A stretch of 54,443 nt of DNA from Chlorobiaceae bacterium (GTDB lineage: Bacteria > Bacteroidota > Chlorobiia > Chlorobiales > Chlorobiaceae): contig JABDHK010000059.1 in the NCBI GenBank assembly GCA_012972835.1, positions 1-54,443 on the forward strand. The letters run 5' to 3'. Each line of letters begins with the position of its first letter. Positions within the stretch are counted from its first letter, which is position 1. The notes under the pieces were generated by a model. The model searched no databases. It saw only the letters and a program-made list of their open reading frames with translations, and was not told where the DNA came from. Position numbers and translations under genes: made by a program. This document shows positions 18,181 through 26,750 of this stretch, in pieces.

Positions 18181-18975
18181 TCAGTGTACCAGAGTAGTAT
18201 CCGGAAGTGTAGTCTTGACAGGTGCAATTTTAGGCTGTACAAGAGGTCGCTTATGATACCGCTTTGACCAACCTTGTATGGTAAGCGCCTGAAAAGCCTG
18301 CTTGCCGGTTATGACTCCTGTGATTTTTAAATATTTTCCAGGAAATATATGCGTACCTGGTCGCACCTCGGTTTTGCTGATGTCAACCTGCCAGATACTC
18401 TTGTTAAAATCTCTGAGAACAAGAAGATGTTTATCCTTCAGATATTGAATGACCTTGCCGCCAAGCAGTCCTTTTTCAGTGTGCGTCCATCGATGTTCAT
18501 TGGCGTATACCAGCTTGTTATAGACATGTACATTTTCTATAAGATAACGGTGGATAGACTTGCCAACATCTATTGTGTTAAAACCAACACTGAGCAAAAG
18601 GCTGGCCAGCAGGGCCCCGGCAATCACCCTTGTGGTAGCATACTGATACCCTTTTTTTGTATGCCGAAATCCGAAATAGGCCACAAGGGTAAAGAGAGCA
18701 AGAGTTGCCAGCCAGATATAGGGTATGCTTGCTACAATTTCGGCAATCAAGGGTCGCTCGGCGAGAAACAGGTTGATGTATTCATGATCTTCAATGAAAT
18801 CATTATCAATGAAGACATAAATTGCTGTGGCCATTGCAATACTGCCAGTTACAACAGAGCTCACAGCAAGCAGCCAGAAGCCGAGCCGCTGGAGAACAAA
18901 GTGCCACCGTGGAATCGGCACGGCATTCCTTTTTTCGATCTCTTCAAGAATAGATTTTGAATGGTCCTTCGGCAT
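18181..18975 (-). CDS. membrane protein co-encoded with an ECF sigma factor
   Basis: 264 residues. A cytoplasmic start (EEIEKRNAVPIPRWHFVLQR) precedes three predicted membrane spans (about 31-53, 80-101, 116-135), and a C-terminal ~120-residue domain probably lies outside the membrane. It starts 11 bp after the sigma factor gene, so it is likely co-transcribed. By position it may be the anti-sigma partner, but no ZAS zinc motif is visible. Function not established. Confidence 0.65.
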   Translation of the reverse strand: MPKDHSKSILEEIEKRNAVPIPRWHFVLQRLGFWLLAVSSVVTGSIAMATAIYVFIDNDFIEDHEYINLFLAERPLIAEIVASIPYIWLATLALFTLVAYFGFRHTKKGYQYATTRVIAGALLASLLLSVGFNTIDVGKSIHRYLIENVHVYNKLVYANEHRWTHTEKGLLGGKVIQYLKDKHLLVLRDFNKSIWQVDISKTEVRPGTHIFPGKYLKITGVITGKQAFQALTIQGWSKRYHKRPLVQPKIAPVKTTLPDTTLVH

Positions 18976-18986
18976 AGTCGTTATAG

Positions 18987-19601
18987 CTAACCCTCTTCTA
19001 AATAACTTTTTATTTTTTTCTTCGCCCGATTGATCATGGTAGCAACAGTCCCCTGAGGTATCTGAAGAATATCTGATATTTCGTCATAGCGTTTTTCTTC
19101 AAAAAATTTCAAAACAATAACTTCACGACTTTTTGGATCAAGACGGTCAACAGCTGCCTGTATTGCCGCTGCAGTATGCATTTCTCCATTTTGAGCTGTG
19201 AGATCCAATTCATCCACAACTTTGTCAAACAGGAAAAAATCGCCTTCCCGCTCCAGAGGGGTCGGACCATTCTTTTCCTTTCGAAAAGAGCTGATTATTT
19301 CATTATGCGCGATTCTGTAGATCCACGATGAAAACTGCAGTGAATGATCGTAATCATTGAGATGGATGTATGTTTTGATAAATATCTCCTGAAGCAGATC
19401 CTGTGCTGTAGCAGAATCCCTGCATCCCAATCGGGTGATATACCTTAATAGAGGTGCTTCATAACGACGAACAATTGCCGCGAATGCCTGTTTATTGGCA
19501 AGAGTTTTTGTAACCAGTTCCTGATCGGTATACTTGAACTGCTCTTGATGTCGTGAAGTTTCGACCATAAACCTTGAAAAATCCTTGGTTTCCTGTTTCA
19601 A
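18987..19601 (-). CDS. ECF-type RNA polymerase sigma factor
   Basis: 204 residues. Region 2 spans about 45-115 (FAAIVRRYEAPLLRYITR, DLLQEIFIKTYIHL, FSSWIYRIAHNEIISSFRK). Region 4 spans about 145-200 (RLDPKSREVIVLKFFEEKRYDEISDIL, then IPQGTVATMINRAKKKI). It lacks regions 1.2 and 3, as expected for ECF sigmas. It probably directs its own operon and envelope-stress genes together with the membrane protein downstream. Confidence 0.93.
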   Translation of the reverse strand: MKQETKDFSRFMVETSRHQEQFKYTDQELVTKTLANKQAFAAIVRRYEAPLLRYITRLGCRDSATAQDLLQEIFIKTYIHLNDYDHSLQFSSWIYRIAHNEIISSFRKEKNGPTPLEREGDFFLFDKVVDELDLTAQNGEMHTAAAIQAAVDRLDPKSREVIVLKFFEEKRYDEISDILQIPQGTVATMINRAKKKIKSYLEEG

Positions 19602-19649
19602 TCCCTACGTAAGCTCTAAACCAGCTGACTATTTGCCACACCACAGAGA

Positions 19650-20900
19650 TTAATCAAATCGAGGCTTTATTCCCTTGATATCATGGAAAGAGACAACGCC
19701 AAGGAGATAATCATTTTCATCAGTAACAGGAATAGCCCGGAAAGAGTAACGGAAAAACGTGTCAACCGCATCCTGAAGGGTATCATCCGGACTGAGGGTG
19801 ATAAGACTATCGGTCATAATCTCGCCAAGCGTCTGCTCTGGTTCAGCGGCAATCAACTCCCTTAAATCGACAACACCCTGAAGAATATTTTCAGCATCAA
19901 CAACATAAACATACATGATGACATCCATATCACCGGCAACTTCACGATAATTGTTGATGACATCCCTGACAACAGTATCATGAGAGCGCTTGATAACCTG
20001 CTGGGTAGAGTAGAGCATGATATTTTCATCATTCTGATCAATAATCTGCTGTACCCTCTCTTTATTTTCCTGATCAACAAACTCGATAATCTCATCGGCT
20101 TCCGAAGCTGGCAGTGCTGAAAGAATATCAGCAACCTGCGCAGGGCTCATGTCGTTGATCAGTTCGGCGGCCCGCTCTTTTTGCATTGACCGGATCAATT
20201 CCCGCTGAACCCTTGGCTCAACCTCCTCAAGAGTATCTGAAGCCAGTTCCGGTTCGATTTGATTGAATACCGCCATTCGCTGGCTGCCTTCAAGCTCTTC
20301 GAGAATATCGGCCAGATCGACGGGGTGGATGTCGTTGATATTTTCCTTGAGTACATTGAGTTTGACATTGCCTTCAAAACTGCCAATCGTATCAGGCAAG
20401 GGTTGTACATAGAGCCAAGAGATACTTGATCCTTCTTTGTTTTTGGCAAGATAATTGGCAAGATTTTTAAAACCCATCCGGCGGAGAATACGAAAGCGGT
20501 TGAAATCTACGTCAGTGACAAAAAGCCGGTCGTTCTGAAACAGAAGCTTGACATCATAGACCACTTCAACCTCATGGCCATCCATATCAAGAATCTTCTT
20601 GTCAAGGATGTAATCTTTCAGAAAAATATAGTTATCGAGGGGATTCAGTTCGTATCCTTCGGCGCTTGTGATTTCCGAAACAATTTCAGTGTTAGAGATC
20701 AAGGTGATTTTATCCCAAGGCAACAACAGAAGCGGGTCACCATAAGGCTGGTGAACCAGCAGGTGGGTCACTTCCGGGACTTTACCAGCGTTCTCCTGTA
20801 TAACGAAATCTTTAAGCTTGCCGATTGAGCGTGTTTTCAGATAGACTCGGCGTCCGACAATTTCGGTCAGATAAAATTCACGATCAAGTATAGTAACCAT
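19650..20900 (-). CDS. PRC-barrel / MgtE-N / CBS-pair protein without membrane domain
   Basis: 416 residues, soluble. The N-terminal two PRC-barrel-like segments (about 10-75 and 85-140) are followed by an MgtE intracellular N-domain (about 190-290, with HPVDLADILEELE and MSPAQVADILSALPASEA) and a CBS pair (about 300-415, ending PVTDENDYLLGVVSFHDI). MgtE channels carry the N and CBS domains as Mg2+ sensors before five membrane helices; here those helices are missing. The neighbour, after a small membrane gene, is an NRAMP transporter, so this may be its detached metal-sensing regulator. Confidence 0.85.
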   Translation of the reverse strand: MVTILDREFYLTEIVGRRVYLKTRSIGKLKDFVIQENAGKVPEVTHLLVHQPYGDPLLLLPWDKITLISNTEIVSEITSAEGYELNPLDNYIFLKDYILDKKILDMDGHEVEVVYDVKLLFQNDRLFVTDVDFNRFRILRRMGFKNLANYLAKNKEGSSISWLYVQPLPDTIGSFEGNVKLNVLKENINDIHPVDLADILEELEGSQRMAVFNQIEPELASDTLEEVEPRVQRELIRSMQKERAAELINDMSPAQVADILSALPASEADEIIEFVDQENKERVQQIIDQNDENIMLYSTQQVIKRSHDTVVRDVINNYREVAGDMDVIMYVYVVDAENILQGVVDLRELIAAEPEQTLGEIMTDSLITLSPDDTLQDAVDTFFRYSFRAIPVTDENDYLLGVVSFHDIKGIKPRFD

Positions 20901-20918
20901 GTTGTCGTGTTTGGGGTT

Positions 20919-21086
20919 TTATAAAACCGTGATGAATTTATAGATCATCAAAAGCACAAGTACAAAGAGGTATATCCTGAGAACCGCCAGAGAGAATTTG
21001 ACGCCTTTCGACATTTCAATCTTTGGCTTTCCATAGCGCTGGTTGATCTCACGGATCTTGCTTCTGAACTGTTTGAGCATCCTCAT
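20919..21086 (-). CDS. small single-span membrane protein between NRAMP and MgtE-N genes
   Basis: 55 residues, start ATG at 21086 and stop at 20919-20921. A basic N-terminal half (FRSKIREINQRYGKPKIEMS) precedes one hydrophobic helix (about 31-49, FSLAVLRIYLFVLVLLMIY). It starts 16 bp after the NRAMP gene ends and stops 18 bp before the MgtE-N gene, all on one strand, which supports a three-gene operon. I do not recognise a family; an accessory subunit is possible. Confidence 0.65.
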   Translation of the reverse strand: MRMLKQFRSKIREINQRYGKPKIEMSKGVKFSLAVLRIYLFVLVLLMIYKFITVL

Positions 21087-21102
21087 AATCTGACCGCCTC
21101 AA

Positions 21103-22371
21103 TTACTTGAAAAGATTTGGAAATAAGCCGCTGATACCATACATCGTGGAAAGTATGATAATTGCCACAACGATAATGGTAGTCACAATATTCTGGAAAA
21201 GCGTATTGGTATACTCTCCCATCGTCTTTTTATCGTTGAGTAGCAAGATCAAAAACACAAGAGCAGCAGGCAGTAACGTGACCGCAACAACCTGAACAAA
21301 AAGCGTGATGAGTACGAGCGGGGCTCCCGGTATAAGGGGAACAACACCAGCAGTTACCAGGGTAATGAAATAAGAGATATAGAACCAGGGCGTTTCCTTG
21401 ACCTTGGTATTAAGCGAGTGGGCCCATCCGAATATTTCTCCAAACGCCCACGAGCTTGCCAGTGATATGCAGATGGCTCCTAGCAGACCAGCATCAAACA
21501 AACCAATGGCCATGAATGCACCAATATAATGATTGGTCTTCATGAGCATTTTTGCTGCGATGGCAGCATCATCAATTGGCACCCCTTTTAGAAGAGTTCC
21601 GGTGACAATGACAATGAAAATTGCAACAGCAACTGTGATGACTGCACCGACAAAGGTATCAACCTTACCCATTTTGATATCTTTTTCCTGCAAGCCTTTA
21701 TCAACAACAGAGCTTTGCTGAAAAAACAGCATCCATGGTGCAATGGTCGTCCCGATATTGGCCATAAGCAGAAAAAACAAGTCGTTAGTGAGGCCTCCGG
21801 GAAGATTGGGAATCAATCCATTACTGGCGATGTCAGAAAGTGAAGGATTGACCATGAATGCTGCTGGAACATAGATCAGATTCAGCAGACAAAATCCAAG
21901 CACAATCTTTTCCCAGGTCCAGTAGCGCCCGTTCAGGACAATAATGCCCATGAGCAGTATAACCAGAATCACAGTTAACCATGCTGGAACTCCGAAAATG
22001 CTTAACGCTGCCGTCATGCCGACAAATTCAGTAACCAGCGTCAGCCAGTCCACAATCATCAGGTCAAGCAGTGAAAACCATCCCCAGAAAGCGCCAAAAC
22101 TCTCAAAAATAGCCTCAGCATGCCCTCGTTTGGTCACTGCACCAAGCCGAACCGTCATCTCCTGAACGTAATAAGCAACAGGAAGGAGTAGTATCAGGAA
22201 CCATATCAGGTGGTAACCATATTGAGCACCAGTCGCAGCATAGGTAGTAATACCGCCTGCATCATTGTCGGCAATCATCACCACAAGACCCGGCCCTGCA
22301 ATCACCAGGTAGAGACGAACCGCTTTCCAAACTTTTTTAAACCGGTAGTAGAGAACGGAAAAAAAATCCAT
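21103..22371 (-). CDS. NRAMP-family divalent metal transporter, noncanonical metal site
   Basis: 422 residues with about eleven membrane helices. In canonical NRAMP proteins helix 1 reads DPGN and helix 6 reads MPHN. Here helix 1 has DNDAGGITT and helix 6 has IAPWMLFFQQSS, so the soft metal-coordinating Met is replaced. Loss of that Met is known from NRAMP relatives that move Mg2+ or otherwise lose transition-metal selectivity. It heads an operon with a small membrane protein and an MgtE-N/CBS protein, which also hints at Mg2+. Mn2+ or Fe2+ transport cannot be excluded. Confidence 0.88.
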   Translation of the reverse strand: MDFFSVLYYRFKKVWKAVRLYLVIAGPGLVVMIADNDAGGITTYAATGAQYGYHLIWFLILLLPVAYYVQEMTVRLGAVTKRGHAEAIFESFGAFWGWFSLLDLMIVDWLTLVTEFVGMTAALSIFGVPAWLTVILVILLMGIIVLNGRYWTWEKIVLGFCLLNLIYVPAAFMVNPSLSDIASNGLIPNLPGGLTNDLFFLLMANIGTTIAPWMLFFQQSSVVDKGLQEKDIKMGKVDTFVGAVITVAVAIFIVIVTGTLLKGVPIDDAAIAAKMLMKTNHYIGAFMAIGLFDAGLLGAICISLASSWAFGEIFGWAHSLNTKVKETPWFYISYFITLVTAGVVPLIPGAPLVLITLFVQVVAVTLLPAALVFLILLLNDKKTMGEYTNTLFQNIVTTIIVVAIIILSTMYGISGLFPNLFK

Positions 22372-22822
22372 ATCCGTTGAGTTGTACGTTGAAGAAACCC
22401 GGCATTGCGTCGTAAGAAGGAAGGACAGGCATAAAACACATAACTGTTTTTTTCAATGCCTGATAAAGAAGGGTGTATGCATTGAAAAAACGAATGCGGC
22501 TCGTTCATACTCACCATTCAATCTGGCGCAAATTTACAACTCTATGTTCACTTTACAAAGTCGTTTTTACAATCTCTGCAGCACATTAAAACAAAGAGTA
22601 TACCATAGATGAGGTATTTTCCGTTATTCATTTGCAAACCCTTAAATTATTTATCTTTATTAGATGAACAGGCCAGGTGAATGGTTCCTGTAAGAGCAAG
22701 CCTGAACGTGAAAATGTTTTCATTGCAGAAAAAAAGAAAAATATCTTTCTGCTGCAGTCAGAATAACAGTGCTGCTCACCCGAACAACCGGAAGCATCAC
22801 GCTAACAGAGGAAAAAGTTTAC
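22372..22822. other. divergent intergenic region upstream of NRAMP and MFS genes
   Basis: About 450 bp, AT-rich around 22620-22670. It should hold promoters for both flanking genes. I looked for M-box or yybP-like metal riboswitch signatures in the NRAMP leader and did not recognise one. Confidence 0.45.
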
Positions 22823-24040
22823 ATGCAATTGTTGGTAGCTTCGAATCGCCCTTTTCTTAAGCTTTTATCGTTTCGTATTTTAATTGTTCTCGCCTACCAA
22901 ATAATGGCGATCGTGGTAGGATGGCACATCTACGAGCTCACGCATGACACCCTTGCTCTTGGTTTGATTGGACTGGCTGAGGTCATACCTTACTTTTCGT
23001 GCGCGCTGTTTGCTGGCTATGCGATAGATCACTATTCACGACGCATGTTCGGTGTGCTTGCATGCCTTATGTTAGTTTTTAATGCGTTGACACTCACGGC
23101 TGTATCGGCAGGCTGGATCAGCGGCAACCCTTTGTTGTGCATTTATGGCTCCATTGCAGTTGGCGGGGTAGCACGCGCCTTTATCGGGCCATCGTACAGC
23201 GCCATGTTTGCCCTGATTTTACCTCGTGATCAATACGCGAAAGCCTCTGGAATAGGCAGTTCCGTTTTCCAGCTTGGTTTGGTTGCGGGGCCTGCGTTAG
23301 GAGGCATCCTGGTCGGATGGGCAGGAAAAACAGCTGGCTATAGCGTTGCAACCATTCTTTGTCTGGGAGCTGCACTGTCGCTGCTCTCACTTCGCATCGA
23401 GGAACCTCCTTCAGCAGAAAGCACACCAATCTTCACCAGCATCGCCGGAGGATTGCGATTTGTGTTCAGCAACCAGATTATCCTTGGCGCACAGTCGCTC
23501 GACATGTTTGCCGTGCTCTTCGGTGGCGCTGTCTCCATGCTGCCTGCATTCATTCACGATGTTTTTCACTATGGCCCGGAGGGTCTTGGCATTCTTCGTG
23601 CCGCTCCTGCCATCGGCGGCTTGATGACAGGCCTGTTACTGGCACGCCATCCTATCAATCTCCATGCCGGTCGATGGCTGATGGCCGCTGTAGCAGGGTT
23701 TGGCATCTGCATTATCTCCTTTGCCATATCGGCAAACTTCTGGATTGCAGGCCTGCTGTTGATACTGTCGGGAGTATGCGACGGGGTGTCGGTGGTCATG
23801 CGTACAACCATCATGCAACTGGTGACACCCGATGCCATGCGCGGTCGGGTTTCCGCTATAAACGGCATTTTTATTGGATCATCCAATGAACTTGGTGCTT
23901 TTGAGTCTGGTATTGCAGCACGATTGATGGGGCTCGTGCCATCAGTAATTTTTGGAGGAGTAATGACCATCGCTGTGGTTGCTGTAACGGCAAAACTGGC
24001 ACCAAAACTTCGCCGGCTTGAGCTTCATCAACTCTATTGA
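22823..24040 (+). CDS. MFS exporter, EntS-like (DHA3 type)
   Basis: About 405 residues from ATG 22823 (GAGGAAAAAG just upstream; an in-frame ATG-less extension to 22769 seems unused). It has twelve predicted membrane helices. The loop DHYSRRMFG after helix 2 is the MFS motif A position, and GRVSAINGIFIGSSNELGAFESGI is typical of the EntS/MFS_3 exporters. It is likely to export a small molecule of unknown nature. No siderophore genes lie nearby. It is monocistronic, ahead of cysK by 150 bp. Confidence 0.88.
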   Translation: MQLLVASNRPFLKLLSFRILIVLAYQIMAIVVGWHIYELTHDTLALGLIGLAEVIPYFSCALFAGYAIDHYSRRMFGVLACLMLVFNALTLTAVSAGWISGNPLLCIYGSIAVGGVARAFIGPSYSAMFALILPRDQYAKASGIGSSVFQLGLVAGPALGGILVGWAGKTAGYSVATILCLGAALSLLSLRIEEPPSAESTPIFTSIAGGLRFVFSNQIILGAQSLDMFAVLFGGAVSMLPAFIHDVFHYGPEGLGILRAAPAIGGLMTGLLLARHPINLHAGRWLMAAVAGFGICIISFAISANFWIAGLLLILSGVCDGVSVVMRTTIMQLVTPDAMRGRVSAINGIFIGSSNELGAFESGIAARLMGLVPSVIFGGVMTIAVVAVTAKLAPKLRRLELHQLY

Positions 24041-24193
24041 TAATACAAGCCCAAAAGCATTGGCGTACTCATAGCAATATTTAGTGAAAATTCTCAATAA
24101 AATTCCAAATATGTATTCACAATTGTTTACTTTTGAGTATGGAGAAGAGAATTGAATACCGAAAAAGAGAACAAAAAAACATAATAAACACCC

Positions 24194-25147
24194 ATGGGAC
24201 GAATCGCAAAAAAGCTTACCGACCTTATAGGTAACACTCCTTTGCTTGAACTTGGCAATTTCAATCTACAGCATCAAATTCAAGCCACAATTATCGCTAA
24301 ACTTGAATACTTCAACCCCGGTGGAAGTGTCAAGGACCGTATCGGCATTTCCATGATAGAAGATGCTGAGAGAAAGGGATTGATCAATAAGGAGACGGTG
24401 ATCATCGAACCGACAAGTGGCAATACCGGAATTGCACTGGCTTTTATTGCCGCAGCCAAAGGATACCGTCTTATTCTGGCTATGCCTGAAACTATGAGCC
24501 TCGAACGCAGGAACATGCTTAAAGCGCTGGGTGCTGAACTGGTGCTGACGCCAGGATCGGAAGGAATGCTTGGAGCAATAAGAACAGCTGATGAACTGAA
24601 ATTACAATATCCCAACTCATTTATACCGCAGCAGTTTTTAAACCCTGCCAATCCTGAGATCCACCGCAAAACCACGGCTGAAGAGATATGGAAGGATACC
24701 GATGGAACAATTGATTTTTTTGTCAGCGGCGTAGGTACTGGCGGCACGATAACCGGTGTTGGCGAGGTACTCAAACAGCGGAACCCTGAGATAAAAATTG
24801 TTGCTGTTGAGCCGTTTGAATCGCCAGTTCTTTCCGGTGGCAAACCTGGGCCGCATAAAATTCAGGGTATCGGTCCCGGCTTTGTGCCTGAAATACTGAA
24901 CACCGGGATTATTGATGAGATCATCAAGGTTCGAAATGAAGAGGCCATGCGCACCGGTCGAGAACTGGCTCGTACCGAAGGACTTATTGTCGGCATATCA
25001 TCAGGAGCCGCAGTCTATGCCGCCCTGCAGCTTGCTTTAAAAGAAGAAAACGAGGGCAAACGTATTGTAGTCATCCTGCCGGATACCGGCGAACGTTACC
25101 TCTCGACACTGCTCTACCACTTTGATGATGAGCCAGTCAACTTTTAA
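24194..25147 (+). CDS. cysK: cysteine synthase A (O-acetylserine sulfhydrylase)
   Basis: 317 residues, PLP enzyme of fold type II making L-cysteine from O-acetylserine and sulfide. The PLP lysine lies in [11 protein letters not shown], the substrate loop is [10 protein letters not shown], the phosphate site is [10 protein letters not shown], and the C-terminal SSGAAVYAA is standard. It lies only 42 bp before the encapsulin gene on the same strand. It would supply the cysteine that the encapsulated desulfurase consumes, as in other Family 2 encapsulin loci. Confidence 0.95.
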   Translation: MGRIAKKLTDLIGNTPLLELGNFNLQHQIQATIIAKLEYFNPGGSVKDRIGISMIEDAERKGLINKETVIIEPTSGNTGIALAFIAAAKGYRLILAMPETMSLERRNMLKALGAELVLTPGSEGMLGAIRTADELKLQYPNSFIPQQFLNPANPEIHRKTTAEEIWKDTDGTIDFFVSGVGTGGTITGVGEVLKQRNPEIKIVAVEPFESPVLSGGKPGPHKIQGIGPGFVPEILNTGIIDEIIKVRNEEAMRTGRELARTEGLIVGISSGAAVYAALQLALKEENEGKRIVVILPDTGERYLSTLLYHFDDEPVNF

Positions 25148-25189
25148 TGAAATTATTTACCGAACACCATTAAACCCATAGAAGAAACC

Positions 25190-26647
25190 ATGTCAAACCC
25201 ACAACAGGAACCCAACAGTCTGTTACAACGCAGTGTAACAACCACCGTAGCAAGAAATCTTGCAAATACCACAAAGACTCCTCCACAGATGATGTCCATA
25301 ACCCCGAGATGGCTCTTGAAGCTTCTCCCGTGGGTTCATGTATCATCCGGCACCTACCGCGTCAACCGAACCAAGATTGAACTGCAGAAACCCGAACGTA
25401 TCGGCATAGATTTTCATAGCGGCACCGCATCATTCAGGCCTGATGCATTGAAAAGCATTCCACTGTTTGCATCGTTTGATGATGAGATTATTTCAAGCAT
25501 TGCCAAAAAATTTGTACTAGAAGAGGCCGAACTCGGCAACACCCTCATCCTTGAAGGTGAAGACCGTCACAAGATCTTCATCATTGCACATGGTCAGGTC
25601 GAGATTTTAAGCAAGGGACTGCATGGAGAGGATCTCCGCATCGCCCTGCTTTCTGAGGGAGAGTACTTTGGTGAGGAGGATCTTGTTTCTGAAAAACCTT
25701 CATCGGTTACCATCCGTACCATTACCCCCGGCTCTTTCTTCTCCCTTTCAAGTGTCGATATTGAAAAATTGTTCAAGGAATCTCCTGCTCTGAAAGCATC
25801 GTTTCAGAACACGGTTGAAGAGTACCTTAAAATACGCTCTACCGTCAACACTCACGGTGAAAAACACATTGACCTTGTTGCCGGATTTGCGGAAAATATC
25901 GAGATACCTGAAACTTATGTTGATTACTCGAACAAACCGCGCGAATACTCGCTGCAGGCCATACAGACCGTTGTGCGTGTCCATACCCGTGTTTCCGATC
26001 TCTACAATGAGCCCTACAACCAGATAGAGCAGCAGATGCGTCTGACGATCGAGGGTATCAAAGAGCGTCAGGAGTGGGAGTTTATCAACAACCGCGAGTT
26101 TGGTCTGCTTCACTCTGCTGATCCCGGCCAGCGCATCAGCACCCGCTACGGCACACCGACACCTGATGACCTTGACGATCTGTTAACCAAAGTGTGGAAA
26201 AAACCGGCATTCTTTATCGCTCATCCAAAAGCAATTGCTGCTTTCGAGCGCGAATGCACCTGGCGCGGCGTTCCTCCGCCAACCATCAATCTCTTCGGAA
26301 CTCCTGTCCTGACGTGGCGTGGAGTACCGCTTATTCCGAGCGACAAACTTGAAATCAACAAGAACAACAAGTCAGGTCAAGGCACAACAAACATTATTCT
26401 GGTTCGTGTCGGTGAAAATGAGCAGGGTGTGGTTGGACTGCATCAGGCCGGAATCCCCGGTGAAATAAGCCCAAGCCTTTCTGCAAGGCTGATGGGACTC
26501 GACAAGCTTGGTGTTGCATCCTATCTCCTGACACTTTACTCGTCACTGGCTGTTCTGACCGATGATGCTCTTGCTATCCTTGAGAATGTGGAAGTGGGCT
26601 ACTATCACGATTACGAACATCGCTTGTTAGGCACCAAAACGAAATAA
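25190..26647 (+). CDS. Family 2 encapsulin shell protein with cyclic-nucleotide-binding-like insertion
   Basis: 485 residues. The N-arm (about 1-80; QRSVTTTVARNLANTTKTPPQM, PRWLLKLLPWVHVSSGTYRVNR) and the C-terminal 280 residues (EYSLQAIQTVVRVHTRVSDLYNEPYNQIEQQ, FFIAHPKAIAAFERECTWRG, TPVLTWRGVPLIPSDKL) match SrpI-type encapsulins with the HK97 phage-capsid fold. Between them (about 85-210) is a cNMP-binding-like domain, which places it in the subgroup called Family 2B. Its phosphate cassette reads FGEEDLVSEKPSSVTIRT and lacks the usual Arg in the P-R-A-A turn, so nucleotide binding is doubtful. Such shells self-assemble into nanocompartments. It sits between cysK and a SufS-like cargo gene. 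Confidence 0.92.
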   Translation: MSNPQQEPNSLLQRSVTTTVARNLANTTKTPPQMMSITPRWLLKLLPWVHVSSGTYRVNRTKIELQKPERIGIDFHSGTASFRPDALKSIPLFASFDDEIISSIAKKFVLEEAELGNTLILEGEDRHKIFIIAHGQVEILSKGLHGEDLRIALLSEGEYFGEEDLVSEKPSSVTIRTITPGSFFSLSSVDIEKLFKESPALKASFQNTVEEYLKIRSTVNTHGEKHIDLVAGFAENIEIPETYVDYSNKPREYSLQAIQTVVRVHTRVSDLYNEPYNQIEQQMRLTIEGIKERQEWEFINNREFGLLHSADPGQRISTRYGTPTPDDLDDLLTKVWKKPAFFIAHPKAIAAFERECTWRGVPPPTINLFGTPVLTWRGVPLIPSDKLEINKNNKSGQGTTNIILVRVGENEQGVVGLHQAGIPGEISPSLSARLMGLDKLGVASYLLTLYSSLAVLTDDALAILENVEVGYYHDYEHRLLGTKTK

Positions 26648-26678
26648 AACTGCGACTAACTGCTATGGAGAGATAACC

Positions 26679-26750
26679 ATGACTCAATTTTTGAAGCAGG
26701 TTGTCTCTCTCATGGATATACCATTGTACTCTTATGCCCAGAGAATATGA
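26679..26750 (+). CDS. possible small upstream ORF coupling shell and cargo translation
   Basis: A 23-codon frame with a good ribosome site (GGAGAGATAACC before ATG 26679) encodes MTQFLKQVVSL followed by a hydrophobic-aromatic end. Its TGA (26748-26750) lies between two in-frame starts of the desulfurase (26734 and 26761). It may serve for reinitiation, be a frameshifted original N-terminus of the cargo, or be a chance ORF. Confidence 0.4.
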   Translation: MTQFLKQVVSLMDIPLYSYAQRI

